A DNA stretch of 64,000 nt from RGIG4097 sp964599875 (lineage in GTDB: Bacteria; Bacillota; Clostridia; Christensenellales; CAG-917). How positions within the stretch are numbered: position 1 is the first letter of the stretch; every line of letters starts with the position of its first letter. Shown one piece after another: positions 51,714 through 60,228 of the stretch. The position numbers and the translations under genes are program-made. The DNA is taken from NCBI GenBank assembly GCA_964599875.1, contig CAZRHE010000005.1, positions 25,767 to 89,766 on the forward strand, read 5' to 3'. The notes under the pieces were generated by a model that was not told the origin of the DNA, did not search any database, and saw only the letters and a program-made list of their open reading frames with translations.

Positions 51714-52630
51714 TCGAATACGTCCCCTATTTCCACTTTATTTCCGTTCATAAAGGACAAATCGTCCATTTTGCTTTTGCTTTCTGGTTGTAGGCGGGTG
51801 ATCCTAACGCTGCCGTCTTTGCAACCTATGGTCAGTCCGCGCTTTTTATCCGCGGTCAAAACCTTGCCGACTTCGCCGATTTCGTCGCTTTTGACGACTT
51901 CTATGATTTTTATGGTTTTTCCGTTATAGTGCGTGTAAGCGGACGGCCACGGAGTCATCGCGTGCACGAGTGCATGGATTTCGTCGTAGGTTTTATTCCA
52001 ATCTATTTTGCCGAAATCTTTGTCGAATTTTGCCGAATGAGTCGCCTCATCGTGATTTTGCTCGACGTAAACCGCTTTCCCTTCGTCTATGAGGCGCACC
52101 GCCTCTACGAGTGCCTCTCCGCCTATGACGGCAAGTTTGTCAAATAGCGTATCAGCATATTCGTCGGGGGTTATTTCGCATTTTTTTTGAAGAAGAATCG
52201 CGCCTGCGTCCACTTCTTTAACCGTACGCATAATAGTTATGCCGGTTTCCTTATCTCCGTTTAAAATCGCGGATTGTATGGGGGACGCTCCTCTCCACTT
52301 CGGGAGCAAGGACGCGTGCACGTTTATAACGCCGTATTTCGGAATCGCAAGAAATGCATCCGAAAGAATTTGCCCGAATGCCGCGGTAATCACGAGGTCG
52401 GGAGCAAGTGCGCGAATATCCTCTATTCCCTCTCTCGACACTTTGGAATATTGCAAAACGGGCACTCCTGCTTTTTCCGCCGCAACTTTGAGCGGACAAG
52501 GGGTGAGCACCATTTTTCTGCCTACGGGTTTATCTGGGCCCGTAACGACTGCGGACACGGGATAAACGGAGTTAAGTTTTTCAAAGACGACGGAGGAAAA
52601 ATCCGGCGTACCCATAAAGATTATTTTCAT
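51710..52630 (-). CDS. fmt: Methionyl-tRNA formyltransferase
   Basis: Fmt formylates initiator Met-tRNA. MKIIFMGTPDFSS opens the protein, and the folate/catalytic block NVHASLLPKWRGASPIQ is present with FGKIDWNKTYDEIHALVHAMTPWPSA split after the linker. ATG 52630 overlaps the def stop (ATGA). The 306 aa length is normal. Def removes the formyl group it adds. Confidence 0.96.
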   Translation of the reverse strand: MKIIFMGTPDFSSVVFEKLNSVYPVSAVVTGPDKPVGRKMVLTPCPLKVAAEKAGVPVLQYSKVSREGIEDIRALAPDLVITAAFGQILSDAFLAIPKYGVINVHASLLPKWRGASPIQSAILNGDKETGITIMRTVKEVDAGAILLQKKCEITPDEYADTLFDKLAVIGGEALVEAVRLIDEGKAVYVEQNHDEATHSAKFDKDFGKIDWNKTYDEIHALVHAMTPWPSAYTHYNGKTIKIIEVVKSDEIGEVGKVLTADKKRGLTIGCKDGSVRITRLQPESKSKMDDLSFMNGNKVEIGDVFD

Positions 52631-53082
52631 TCTTCGTCCTCTAAACGTTCGCATTTCGACGTATACACTATGCCGTCCAAATGGTCGATTTCGTGTTGAA
52701 ACGCTCTTGCGGTGAATCCGCTGACTTTATATTCGATTTTTTCGCCGTATCTGTTTTGAGCGACGACGGTTACGTGTTTTGCTCTCGTGACTTCGCCGTA
52801 CTTGCCCTTGACTGATAAGCAGCCTTCGACTCCCGTTTGAGTGCCTTTCGCGGACTTAATAACGGGATTGATGAGTTCGAAATATCCGTCCTCGGTGCTG
52901 ACTATCGCAACTCTTTTGAGCACTGCGACTTGGGGTGCGGCAAGTCCTGCGCCGTCGGCGTATTCGAGGGTTTCTTTCATGTCGTCGAGAAGGGTGTGCA
53001 GTCTATTATCGAAATCTTCGACCGTTCTACACTTCTTGAACAAAATCGGGTCGGGTACTTGTACTATTTGTCTTCTTGCCAT
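52627..53082 (-). CDS. def: Peptide deformylase
   Basis: Def is the metalloenzyme that removes N-formyl groups from nascent proteins. The three motifs are GAGLAAPQV, EGCLSV (metal-binding Cys) and QHEIDHLDG (metal-binding His pair and catalytic Glu). The 151 aa length is the compact type I-like form. GAGG precedes ATG, right after priA. Confidence 0.97.
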   Translation of the reverse strand: MARRQIVQVPDPILFKKCRTVEDFDNRLHTLLDDMKETLEYADGAGLAAPQVAVLKRVAIVSTEDGYFELINPVIKSAKGTQTGVEGCLSVKGKYGEVTRAKHVTVVAQNRYGEKIEYKVSGFTARAFQHEIDHLDGIVYTSKCERLEDEE

Positions 53083-53089
53083 AATTACC

Positions 53090-55264
53090 TCAATATAAGT
53101 TTTGCGGATTAAGTTCTACAAACGCCGTGCCTTTGGCGGGTTTATTCTCGTTAACCGCAACGTATACGTCTTTTAGTATTTGATCGGAATTCATCGGGTT
53201 AAGTCGCATGACCGCCTGATAGCGATAAAGTCCGCTCAACATTTTTATGGGACTTTCGGTCATGTTCAAAAACGGGAATCTTCCGTATTTTTCTTGTAGT
53301 GTGCGTAGAGCAAGATAAATCGCTTTCGCGCTGTTTCTGCCGTCGTCGCGGTCGGACGAGGTTATCATAACTCTCACAAGCGTGCAGTACGGGGGAAAGC
53401 CCGTGACCATTCTGCGATTGTTTTCAATGCCGAAAAAACCTTGAAAATCATAGGTTTTCGCAAACTTGAAAACGTAGTGCGACGGCCAGTATGCTTGAAG
53501 AATAACTCTTCCTTTTTTCTCCGCTCTACCCGCTCTGCCCGCGACCTGCGTTACGAGTTGATAAGTGCGCTCGGACGCGCGATAGTCGCTCATAAAGAGT
53601 GCCGCGTCCGCCTCCAAAATTCCGACGAGAGTGACGTTGGGAAAATCGTGTCCTTTGGCAATCATTTGAGTGCCGACGAGAATATCCGCCTCTCCTCTGC
53701 CGAATTTGTCGAGAATCTTGAAATAAGCGTCCTTGCCTTGCGTGGTGTCGTTATCCATACGAAGACACTTTGCGTCGGGGAAAATCTCTTTGAGGTCTTC
53801 GACGATTTTTTCGGTGCCTACTCTGCCTTGCTTTATATTTCTCGAACCGCATACGGGGCAAACGGTTATGGGTGCTTTCGTCGCTCCGCAATAGTGGCAT
53901 TTGAGATTGTTTTCTTGTTTGTGATAGGTCATGGACACGTCGCATAAATCGCATTTGGGGACGTATCCGCAATCCCTACACCGCATAAACGACGAGAATC
54001 CGCGGCGGTTAAGGAAAAGTATGATTTGTTCTTTTCGCGCGAGAGTTTCTCTTATCGCGTCCACGAGTGCGTGAGAAAACGGAGAATGATTTCCGCTTCT
54101 GAATTCATACGTCATATCCACGATTTCCATATCCGGAAGTTTGTGGGATGAAATTCTTTCCGGGAGCGCGATTAGTTTGATTTCTCCCGTTGCGGTTTTT
54201 CTGAAAGTGCAGATATCGGGGGTTGCCGAGCCTAATACGAGGACCGCTCCGTCGTGTGTCGCCCTGAATCCCGCGACTTCTCTCGTGTCGTAGCGCGGAT
54301 TGGATTCGCTTAAATAACTCGTGTCGTGCTCTTCGTCGATAAATATCGCGCCTATGTTTTTGAGTGGTGCGAATATCGCGCTTCTTGCGCCTATTGCTAT
54401 TTTAGCCTCTCCTGTGCGCAGTCGTTTCCACTCGTCGTAACGCTCGCTTGCGTTAAGTCCGGAGTGCAGTATCGCCACGTTATCTCCAAACCGTGCACGG
54501 AATATGCCGAGCATTTGCGGGGTCAAAGAAATTTCGGGGACGAGCATGATTGCGGTTTTGCCTTTTGCAAGCATCTTGTCTATGACGTGCATATAGACTT
54601 CGGTTTTGCCGCTGCCCGTCACGCCGTGAAGAAGATAGGTGCCTTGACCGCTTGCGATTTCGTCGACCGCAGATTGTTGTGCCTCGGTGAGTTTGACCGT
54701 CTTATCGACGCGTTTCAAACCTTCGAGCGGAGTGCGTCTTTCGTGGACGTCTTTTTCTTCGACGATGCCTTTTTCACGAAGCCCGTTGACTGCGGAAACT
54801 CCGAACAAATTGTTCATTTGAGCGAGAAATCCGCCGCCTTTTGCGCACAAATATTCGTAAAGTTCGAGTTGCTTTTTAGCGCGCGTACCGATTTTCTCCC
54901 TGCATTCCTCGTCCGTGAGAGATTTGGAAATCGAAAGAAAAATCCTCGTGTATTCGGGGTCTTTCTCTTCTCTCAATTTGGTCGGGATGAAGAGTCGCAA
55001 CACGTCGATATAACGAAGATTGTATTTCGTCCGCATAAATTCGAGAAGGGCAAGTTGATTCTCGTCTACGGGACTGTCTATGAGTTTTGCTTTTTTAAGG
55101 TTCGGATAATCCGACGTATCCTTTTTGCCGATGACGAAACCGATAAGGCGTTTTCTGCCGAATTCGACGGAAACCCTCGACCCTATGGGCATATCCTCAC
55201 CCTCGTAATCGAAGGCTCTGTCCACCCCGCTTGACGATATATCGACGATGACTTCGAGTATCAT
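53090..55264 (-). CDS. priA: Primosomal replication restart helicase PriA
   Basis: PriA restarts replication at repaired forks. The 724 aa protein has an N-terminal 3'-end-binding domain, Walker A GVTGSGKTEVYM, the DEEH box IFIDEEHDTSY and a zinc-binding cysteine cluster (CRDCGYVPKCDLC, then CHYCG and CPVCGS). Helicase motif VI is TQVAGRAGRAEK. The start overlaps coaBC (ATGA). Confidence 0.97.
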   Translation of the reverse strand: MILEVIVDISSSGVDRAFDYEGEDMPIGSRVSVEFGRKRLIGFVIGKKDTSDYPNLKKAKLIDSPVDENQLALLEFMRTKYNLRYIDVLRLFIPTKLREEKDPEYTRIFLSISKSLTDEECREKIGTRAKKQLELYEYLCAKGGGFLAQMNNLFGVSAVNGLREKGIVEEKDVHERRTPLEGLKRVDKTVKLTEAQQSAVDEIASGQGTYLLHGVTGSGKTEVYMHVIDKMLAKGKTAIMLVPEISLTPQMLGIFRARFGDNVAILHSGLNASERYDEWKRLRTGEAKIAIGARSAIFAPLKNIGAIFIDEEHDTSYLSESNPRYDTREVAGFRATHDGAVLVLGSATPDICTFRKTATGEIKLIALPERISSHKLPDMEIVDMTYEFRSGNHSPFSHALVDAIRETLARKEQIILFLNRRGFSSFMRCRDCGYVPKCDLCDVSMTYHKQENNLKCHYCGATKAPITVCPVCGSRNIKQGRVGTEKIVEDLKEIFPDAKCLRMDNDTTQGKDAYFKILDKFGRGEADILVGTQMIAKGHDFPNVTLVGILEADAALFMSDYRASERTYQLVTQVAGRAGRAEKKGRVILQAYWPSHYVFKFAKTYDFQGFFGIENNRRMVTGFPPYCTLVRVMITSSDRDDGRNSAKAIYLALRTLQEKYGRFPFLNMTESPIKMLSGLYRYQAVMRLNPMNSDQILKDVYVAVNENKPAKGTAFVELNPQNLY

Positions 55265-56448
55265 TTGATTGAGGCGGTCTTGTCGAGAATGATTTCGGCA
55301 AGTTCGGATTTAGGAACGAGTCCGCTTTCAAGGAAATTCCCGCTACGGTCGATAACGGTCGCTACGTTGGTGTCTACGTTGAATCCCGCGCCCTCTACGG
55401 TCACGTCGTTTGCAACGACTAAATCCGCGTTTTTACGGACGAGTTTGCCTTTCGCGTTTTCGATGAGATTATCCGTTTCGGCGGAGAAAATCACGAGTTT
55501 CTTATCCCCTTTCCTTTCTCCTATCCAAGCGGCTATATCGGGATTTTTGACGAGTTCGAGAGTGAGCGTTTCGGACTTAACCTTTGAGGGAAACGTGTTT
55601 TTGACTTTGTAATCGGCGGGTGCGGCGGACATGACGAAAACGTCGGCTTCGTCGAAACGTGCCTTGACCGCGTTCATCATATCGTCGGTTGAAATCACGG
55701 GGACGTCGATTGCGACTTCTGCGGGCACGGGAACTGAAATTCTACCGTGCACGAGGATGACTTTCGCACCTCTGTTTGCCGCGGCGCATGCTATCGCACA
55801 ACCCATTTTGCCGCTCGAATGATTGGTTATCACCCTGACGCCGTCGATATTTTCTTCGGTGCCGCCTGCGGTCACGAGAAGGGTTTTCCCCTTGTAGTCT
55901 TGTACTGGTTGCAGGAGTTTTTCGACCGTTTCGACGATATCGACGGGCTCGGCCATTTTGCCTTTGCCTACGTCGCCGCAAGCAAGTCTGCCTACTGCGG
56001 AATCAACGACTACTACTCCTCTTTCTTTTAGGATTTCGAGGTTCTTTTGGAACGCGTCGCTATCATACATATTCGTGTTCATCGCAGGACAAACGACTTT
56101 GATTGCTTTTGACGCCATAAAGGTGGTCGAGAGCATATCGTCCGCAATTCCTTGCGCAAATTTGCCGATAACGTCCGCCGTCGCGGGGGCAACGAGCAAA
56201 ACGTCCGCTTTTTTGGCAAGCGAAATATGGTGCACGTCGTAAGTTTCGGTGCGCATGAACGTGTCGGTCACGACAGCGTTTTTGGAGAGAGTTTCAAAGG
56301 TCAGCGGAGTGACGAATTTTTGCGCGTTTTCGGTCATGATAACGTCGACGTTTACGCCGAGTTTTACAAGTCTTGACACGATTTCGCAAGATTTATACGC
56401 CGCTATGCCGCCCGTGACTCCCAGAACCACGGATTTTCCGTACAGCAT
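55261..56448 (-). CDS. coaBC: Phosphopantothenoylcysteine synthetase/decarboxylase CoaBC (Dfp)
   Basis: CoaBC makes 4'-phosphopantetheine on the route to coenzyme A. The N-terminal flavodecarboxylase has GVTGGIAAYKSCEIV, PAMNTNMYDS and a conserved RLACGDVGKGKMAEP. The C-terminal synthetase has VTAGGTEENIDGVRVITNHSSGKMG and AAPADYKV. The 395 aa length is standard. ATG 56448 overlaps the rpoZ stop (TAATG); upstream in-frame codons belong to rpoZ. Confidence 0.96.
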   Translation of the reverse strand: MLYGKSVVLGVTGGIAAYKSCEIVSRLVKLGVNVDVIMTENAQKFVTPLTFETLSKNAVVTDTFMRTETYDVHHISLAKKADVLLVAPATADVIGKFAQGIADDMLSTTFMASKAIKVVCPAMNTNMYDSDAFQKNLEILKERGVVVVDSAVGRLACGDVGKGKMAEPVDIVETVEKLLQPVQDYKGKTLLVTAGGTEENIDGVRVITNHSSGKMGCAIACAAANRGAKVILVHGRISVPVPAEVAIDVPVISTDDMMNAVKARFDEADVFVMSAAPADYKVKNTFPSKVKSETLTLELVKNPDIAAWIGERKGDKKLVIFSAETDNLIENAKGKLVRKNADLVVANDVTVEGAGFNVDTNVATVIDRSGNFLESGLVPKSELAEIILDKTASIK

Positions 56449-56645
56449 TAGTCTTCGTGTTTGATGATGCGTTTGTTTTCGTAAATCTCTTTGCAAGCGA
56501 GAGTTACGGGTTTTTCGCCGGATTTTTCGAGATACGCGCTATCGCTCGTGAGAAGTTCGCGCGTGCGTTTTGCGACTGCGCAAGTGAGTGCGTAACGGCA
56601 TTCTGCGTGTTTGATAAGTTTGTCGATGGGGGGATCGATCATCAT
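56448..56645 (-). CDS. rpoZ: RNA polymerase omega subunit
   Basis: Omega is a 65 aa RNA polymerase assembly subunit. The protein begins MMIDPPIDKLIKHAECRYAL and has AVAKRTREL, matching the omega core helix pattern, with a short EKPVTLACKEIYENK tail. It lies between gmk and coaBC as in other Bacillota, with GGAGGAC upstream. Confidence 0.92.
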   Translation of the reverse strand: MMIDPPIDKLIKHAECRYALTCAVAKRTRELLTSDSAYLEKSGEKPVTLACKEIYENKRIIKHED

Positions 56646-56650
56646 ATTGT

Positions 56651-57256
56651 TTAGTCCTCCGGATTGGAAAATATATTTTTAGTTTTTTTGCGTTTTAAGT
56701 GTTCTGCGTTAAGAATGTCGATAATTTCTTCCGCGCAGCGTTTTGCGACGTCGTTTACAAGGCGATAATCGTACTTATATATCTCTTTGCTTTCGTTTTC
56801 GATTTCTTTAAGACGTCTTGCAAGGGTTTCTTCGGTTTCGCTACCCCTGCCGATAAGCCTTGCTTTGAGCGCTTCGAGGGAAGGCGGCGTAACGAATATG
56901 GTCACGCAATCGTCGGGATAGAGTTTCTTGACGTTTTCCGCGCCCACGACGTTGAGTTCGAGAAGAACGTCTACGCCTGCGTTGAGATACTTTTCGACTT
57001 CGCTTTTGAGGGTGCCGTAATGATAAGTGAACGTCCTCGTATATTCGATGAAAGCGTCTTCTTCAACCTTTTTATCAAATTCTTCTTCGGTCAAAAAATA
57101 ATAATTGACGCCGTCTTCTTCACCTTTTCTCGGAGATCTTGTAGTGCAAGAAATTGAGAATCTCATCGCGGGCATCGCGTCGAGAACCATTTCGATAACC
57201 GTGCCTTTTCCTACTCCGCTGTAACCGGAAACTACTACGACAAGTCCTTTTTTCAT
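56651..57256 (-). CDS. gmk: Guanylate kinase
   Basis: Gmk phosphorylates GMP to GDP. The P-loop reads GYSGVGKGTVIEMVL and the GMP-binding part SISCTTRSPRKGEEDGVNYYF; GRGSETEETLARRL forms the lid. The 201 aa length is normal. GGAG precedes ATG two bases after yicC. In Bacillus subtilis remA lies between yicC and gmk; it is absent here. Confidence 0.97.
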   Translation of the reverse strand: MKKGLVVVVSGYSGVGKGTVIEMVLDAMPAMRFSISCTTRSPRKGEEDGVNYYFLTEEEFDKKVEEDAFIEYTRTFTYHYGTLKSEVEKYLNAGVDVLLELNVVGAENVKKLYPDDCVTIFVTPPSLEALKARLIGRGSETEETLARRLKEIENESKEIYKYDYRLVNDVAKRCAEEIIDILNAEHLKRKKTKNIFSNPED

Positions 57257-57258
57257 AT

Positions 57259-58131
57259 TTACTCCACGTTTTGCGCTTGTTCGCGCAGTTTTTCGATTTC
57301 GTTTTTAAGTTTCAAAACCTCTGCGGTTATTTTGAGATAGTTTGCTTTGCTGGATATCGTGTTGGTTTCGCGATTCATCTCTTGAATACGGAAGTCGAGA
57401 TCTCGACCGATAGGACGAGTTTCCGTCATCAACTTTCTCGCAAGGTCGATATGCGCGCCGAGTCGAGTGATTTCCTCGTCGATACAGCATTTGTCCGCAA
57501 AAATTGCGATTTCGGTCGCAAGACGCACTTCGTCCACCACGCCGTTTACGGCGTCGCTTATTCTTGCGGAGAGTTTTTCTCTATAATCCGCCGTGACTTC
57601 GGGTGCATATGCCTTGATTGCGTCGAGGGACGCTTGCATATTGTCGAGTTTCGAGATGAAATCTTTCTTTATCGCTTCTCCCTCTTTCGCTCTTGCGACG
57701 AGAAGATTGTCGAGTGCCTCGTCGAGGGCTTTCATAGTGATTTCTTTGAGAAGTTCTTCGTCTTCTTCGTTCTCCGCTCTAACGACGACGTCGGGGACGC
57801 GAAGAAGGGAGGTCAAGGTCAAATCGTTTTGAAGTCCGAGAGAATTCGCAAGATTTTCAGCGACTTCAACGTAGTTTTTGGCAAGGTCGGCGTCCGCTTT
57901 GAAGCCGCCTTTTGCGCACTCCGTTTGGTCGTACGAGAGATACATATCTACGTGTCCGCGTTGAATGCGGGACTTAATTTTCGCTTTGAAATCGTCTTCC
58001 AAAAAGAGGAAGGTCTTCGGGAATTTCAATCCCCAATCGAGAAAACGATGATTTACCGTTTTCAATTCGACGGTGACTTTCTTGCCGTCCTTTTCATAAA
58101 TGCCTTTGCCGTAACCGGTCATGCTGTACAT
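57259..58131 (-). CDS. YicC-family endoribonuclease
   Basis: YicC proteins are stress-linked RNases reported to cleave small RNAs. The family opening MYSMTGYGKG sets the start at 58131 (290 aa), which lies downstream of the mapped promoter. KTVNHRFLDWGLKFP and the C-terminal DFRIQEMNRETNTISSKA (the conserved catalytic tail) are present. It begins the yicC-to-rpe operon. Confidence 0.94.
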   Translation of the reverse strand: MYSMTGYGKGIYEKDGKKVTVELKTVNHRFLDWGLKFPKTFLFLEDDFKAKIKSRIQRGHVDMYLSYDQTECAKGGFKADADLAKNYVEVAENLANSLGLQNDLTLTSLLRVPDVVVRAENEEDEELLKEITMKALDEALDNLLVARAKEGEAIKKDFISKLDNMQASLDAIKAYAPEVTADYREKLSARISDAVNGVVDEVRLATEIAIFADKCCIDEEITRLGAHIDLARKLMTETRPIGRDLDFRIQEMNRETNTISSKANYLKITAEVLKLKNEIEKLREQAQNVE

Positions 58132-58165
58132 ACGTGTGCGTCCGCCTAATATAATAGTTTTTAGA

Positions 58166-58194
58166 ATTATAACAAATATATTTAGTTTTGACAA
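58166..58194 (-). promoter_or_regulatory. Promoter of the yicC-gmk-rpoZ-coaBC-priA operon
   Basis: TTGTCA (58189-58194), 17 bp and TATAAT (58166-58171) with an upstream TG. The predicted leader is about 28 nt. Confidence 0.78.
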
Positions 58195-58224
58195 CGCTTT
58201 GAATGAAAAAGTTGAAGATATTGT

Positions 58225-58250
58225 AAAACGCGACCGTTTAAGCCGCGTTT
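58225..58250 (-). terminator. Probable terminator after ligA
   Basis: AAACGCG and CGCGTTT form a perfect stem followed by TTTTAC on the minus strand. A short T-run makes it moderate in strength. Confidence 0.55.
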
Positions 58251-58278
58251 AAGTGGTTTTTTATTGAACTCGATTCGC

Positions 58279-60225
58279 TTACAGACCTAACATTCGTTTG
58301 AATTCTTCTTCGTCGATGATTTTGATACCGAGTTTTTGCGCCTTTTCAAGTTTACTTCCCGCGTCTTCTCCCGCAAGGACGATATCGACTGTTTTTGATA
58401 CGCTTGCAGCGACTTCTCCGCCGTTATCTTCGATAAGACGAGTTGCTTCCCCTCTCTTGTACGTCGGGAGCGACCCCGTCAAGACGACTTTGAGCCCGCT
58501 GAAAACGCCGCTTTTTTCTTCCTCTTCGACAAGTGTTATTCCGCTTGCGAAAAGTCCGTCAATATATTCTTTATTTTTGTCGTCGGCAAAGTAATCCACT
58601 AAGTTAGATGCAAGAATTCCGCCTATTCCGTCCACTGCGTTCAACTCTTCGAAAGTGGCGGACGCAACGGCGTCGAACGTGCGGAACTTTTTGATTAAAT
58701 CCTTTGCGGTTTTTTTGCCGATTCCGTCGATACCGAGAGCGTATAAAAATCTATCTGCCGTGACCGACTTTGATTTTTGTATGGAAGAGAGCAAATTGCT
58801 AATTTTTTTATCCCCGAAACCGTCCAATCCGAACATATTTTCTGCGGTTAGATTCATCAAATCGACGGGTGTACGCATGCCTATTTCGTTATAAAACTGC
58901 TCCGCCGTTTTTTCTGAAAATCCCTCTATATCCATTCCGTCTTTCGAGGCGAAATGGTCGAGTAAAGATATCGCTTGCGGTGCGCAATGCTCGCCCGTGC
59001 AATACAAGAATGCTCCGACTTCCTTTACCGGCGCTCCGCAAGCGGGACAAACGGTGGGTTTTTCGATTTTTACGGAGTTTTCACTCCCTTCCGCTACCCC
59101 CATAATTTCGGGAATAACGTCGTTAGAACGCCTAATAAATACTCTGTCGCCGATTTTAACTTTCTTTTTCAATATGTCGCCGTAGTTATTTAGCGTCGCG
59201 CGTTTTACAGTTACTCCGCCAATGTCTACTGGCTCCAAAATCGCCAAAGGATTGAGTTTTGCACTTCTCGAAACCTGCCAAACGACGTCGTTTAATCTCG
59301 TCGTCATCTCGTCCGCCTTGAACTTGTACGCAATCGCCCATTTCGGAAATTTTTCGGTGTAACCGAGTTCTTCACGCAAATTGACGTCGTTGACTTTGAA
59401 CACGAGTCCGTCGATGAGATAGTCGAGGTCTTCTCTGATTTTGCCGACTTTTTCAATATAGTTTTCCACTTCTTCTTTTGTGGAAATGACTTCGAAATCA
59501 CCCTCGGTTTCAAAACCTTGCTCGATCAAAAAGTCGCGCATATCCGCTTGCGTGAGGAATTTTTCTTCGGTGTAGCCGATATTATACGCAAAAAAGGATA
59601 TGTTTCTTTCCGCCGTCACCGCAGGATTTAGGTTTCTTATCGCGCCCGCAACGCCGTTTCTGGCGTTTTTGAGAGGCTCTGCGGCGGTTTCGTTATACTT
59701 GTTGAAATTGGATAAGCGGAGAATCCCTTCCCCTTGTATTTCGATTTTACCTTTGTATTCTATGGTTTTAGGCAGTTTTCTTATGGTATTCACTTGTGCG
59801 GTGACGATTTCACCCGTGACGCCGTCCCCTCTCGTGGTTGCTTGTACGAGTTTTCCGCCGTCGTAAAGTAGGTTTAGAGTGAGCCCGTCGAATTTGTATT
59901 CAGCGGTCAAAGACGGAAGATAGCCGAGCGCTTTGACGATACGCGCGCACCAATCGTCGAATTCCTCTACGCTTTGGCATTTGTCGAGTGAATACAATCT
60001 CAAAAGGTGTTTCGTTTGTTCGAATTTCTTTTGAGGTGCACCGCCTACCCTATGCGTGGGAGAATTGGGCATAGAGAAACCGAGTTCGGATTCGAGCGCG
60101 CGAAGTTCGTCGTACAGCGCGTCGTATTCAGCGTCCGAAACGACGGGAGCGTCCTCTTCGTAATATAGTTTGGCGTAGCGGTTGAGAATTTCAACCAGTT
60201 CTTTCATTCTGCCGAATTTATCCAT
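58279..60225 (-). CDS. ligA: NAD-dependent DNA ligase LigA
   Basis: LigA seals nicks using NAD. The nucleophile is Lys111 in EYKFDGLTLN, and an N-terminal Ia domain, OB fold, four-cysteine zinc finger (CPACGAPVKEVGAFLYCTGEHC), helix-hairpin-helix repeats and a C-terminal BRCT domain (VFSGLKVVLTGSLP) are visible. The 648 aa length is slightly short. It lies three bases after pcrA. Confidence 0.97.
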   Translation of the reverse strand: MDKFGRMKELVEILNRYAKLYYEEDAPVVSDAEYDALYDELRALESELGFSMPNSPTHRVGGAPQKKFEQTKHLLRLYSLDKCQSVEEFDDWCARIVKALGYLPSLTAEYKFDGLTLNLLYDGGKLVQATTRGDGVTGEIVTAQVNTIRKLPKTIEYKGKIEIQGEGILRLSNFNKYNETAAEPLKNARNGVAGAIRNLNPAVTAERNISFFAYNIGYTEEKFLTQADMRDFLIEQGFETEGDFEVISTKEEVENYIEKVGKIREDLDYLIDGLVFKVNDVNLREELGYTEKFPKWAIAYKFKADEMTTRLNDVVWQVSRSAKLNPLAILEPVDIGGVTVKRATLNNYGDILKKKVKIGDRVFIRRSNDVIPEIMGVAEGSENSVKIEKPTVCPACGAPVKEVGAFLYCTGEHCAPQAISLLDHFASKDGMDIEGFSEKTAEQFYNEIGMRTPVDLMNLTAENMFGLDGFGDKKISNLLSSIQKSKSVTADRFLYALGIDGIGKKTAKDLIKKFRTFDAVASATFEELNAVDGIGGILASNLVDYFADDKNKEYIDGLFASGITLVEEEEKSGVFSGLKVVLTGSLPTYKRGEATRLIEDNGGEVAASVSKTVDIVLAGEDAGSKLEKAQKLGIKIIDEEEFKRMLGL

Positions 60226-60228
60226 ATG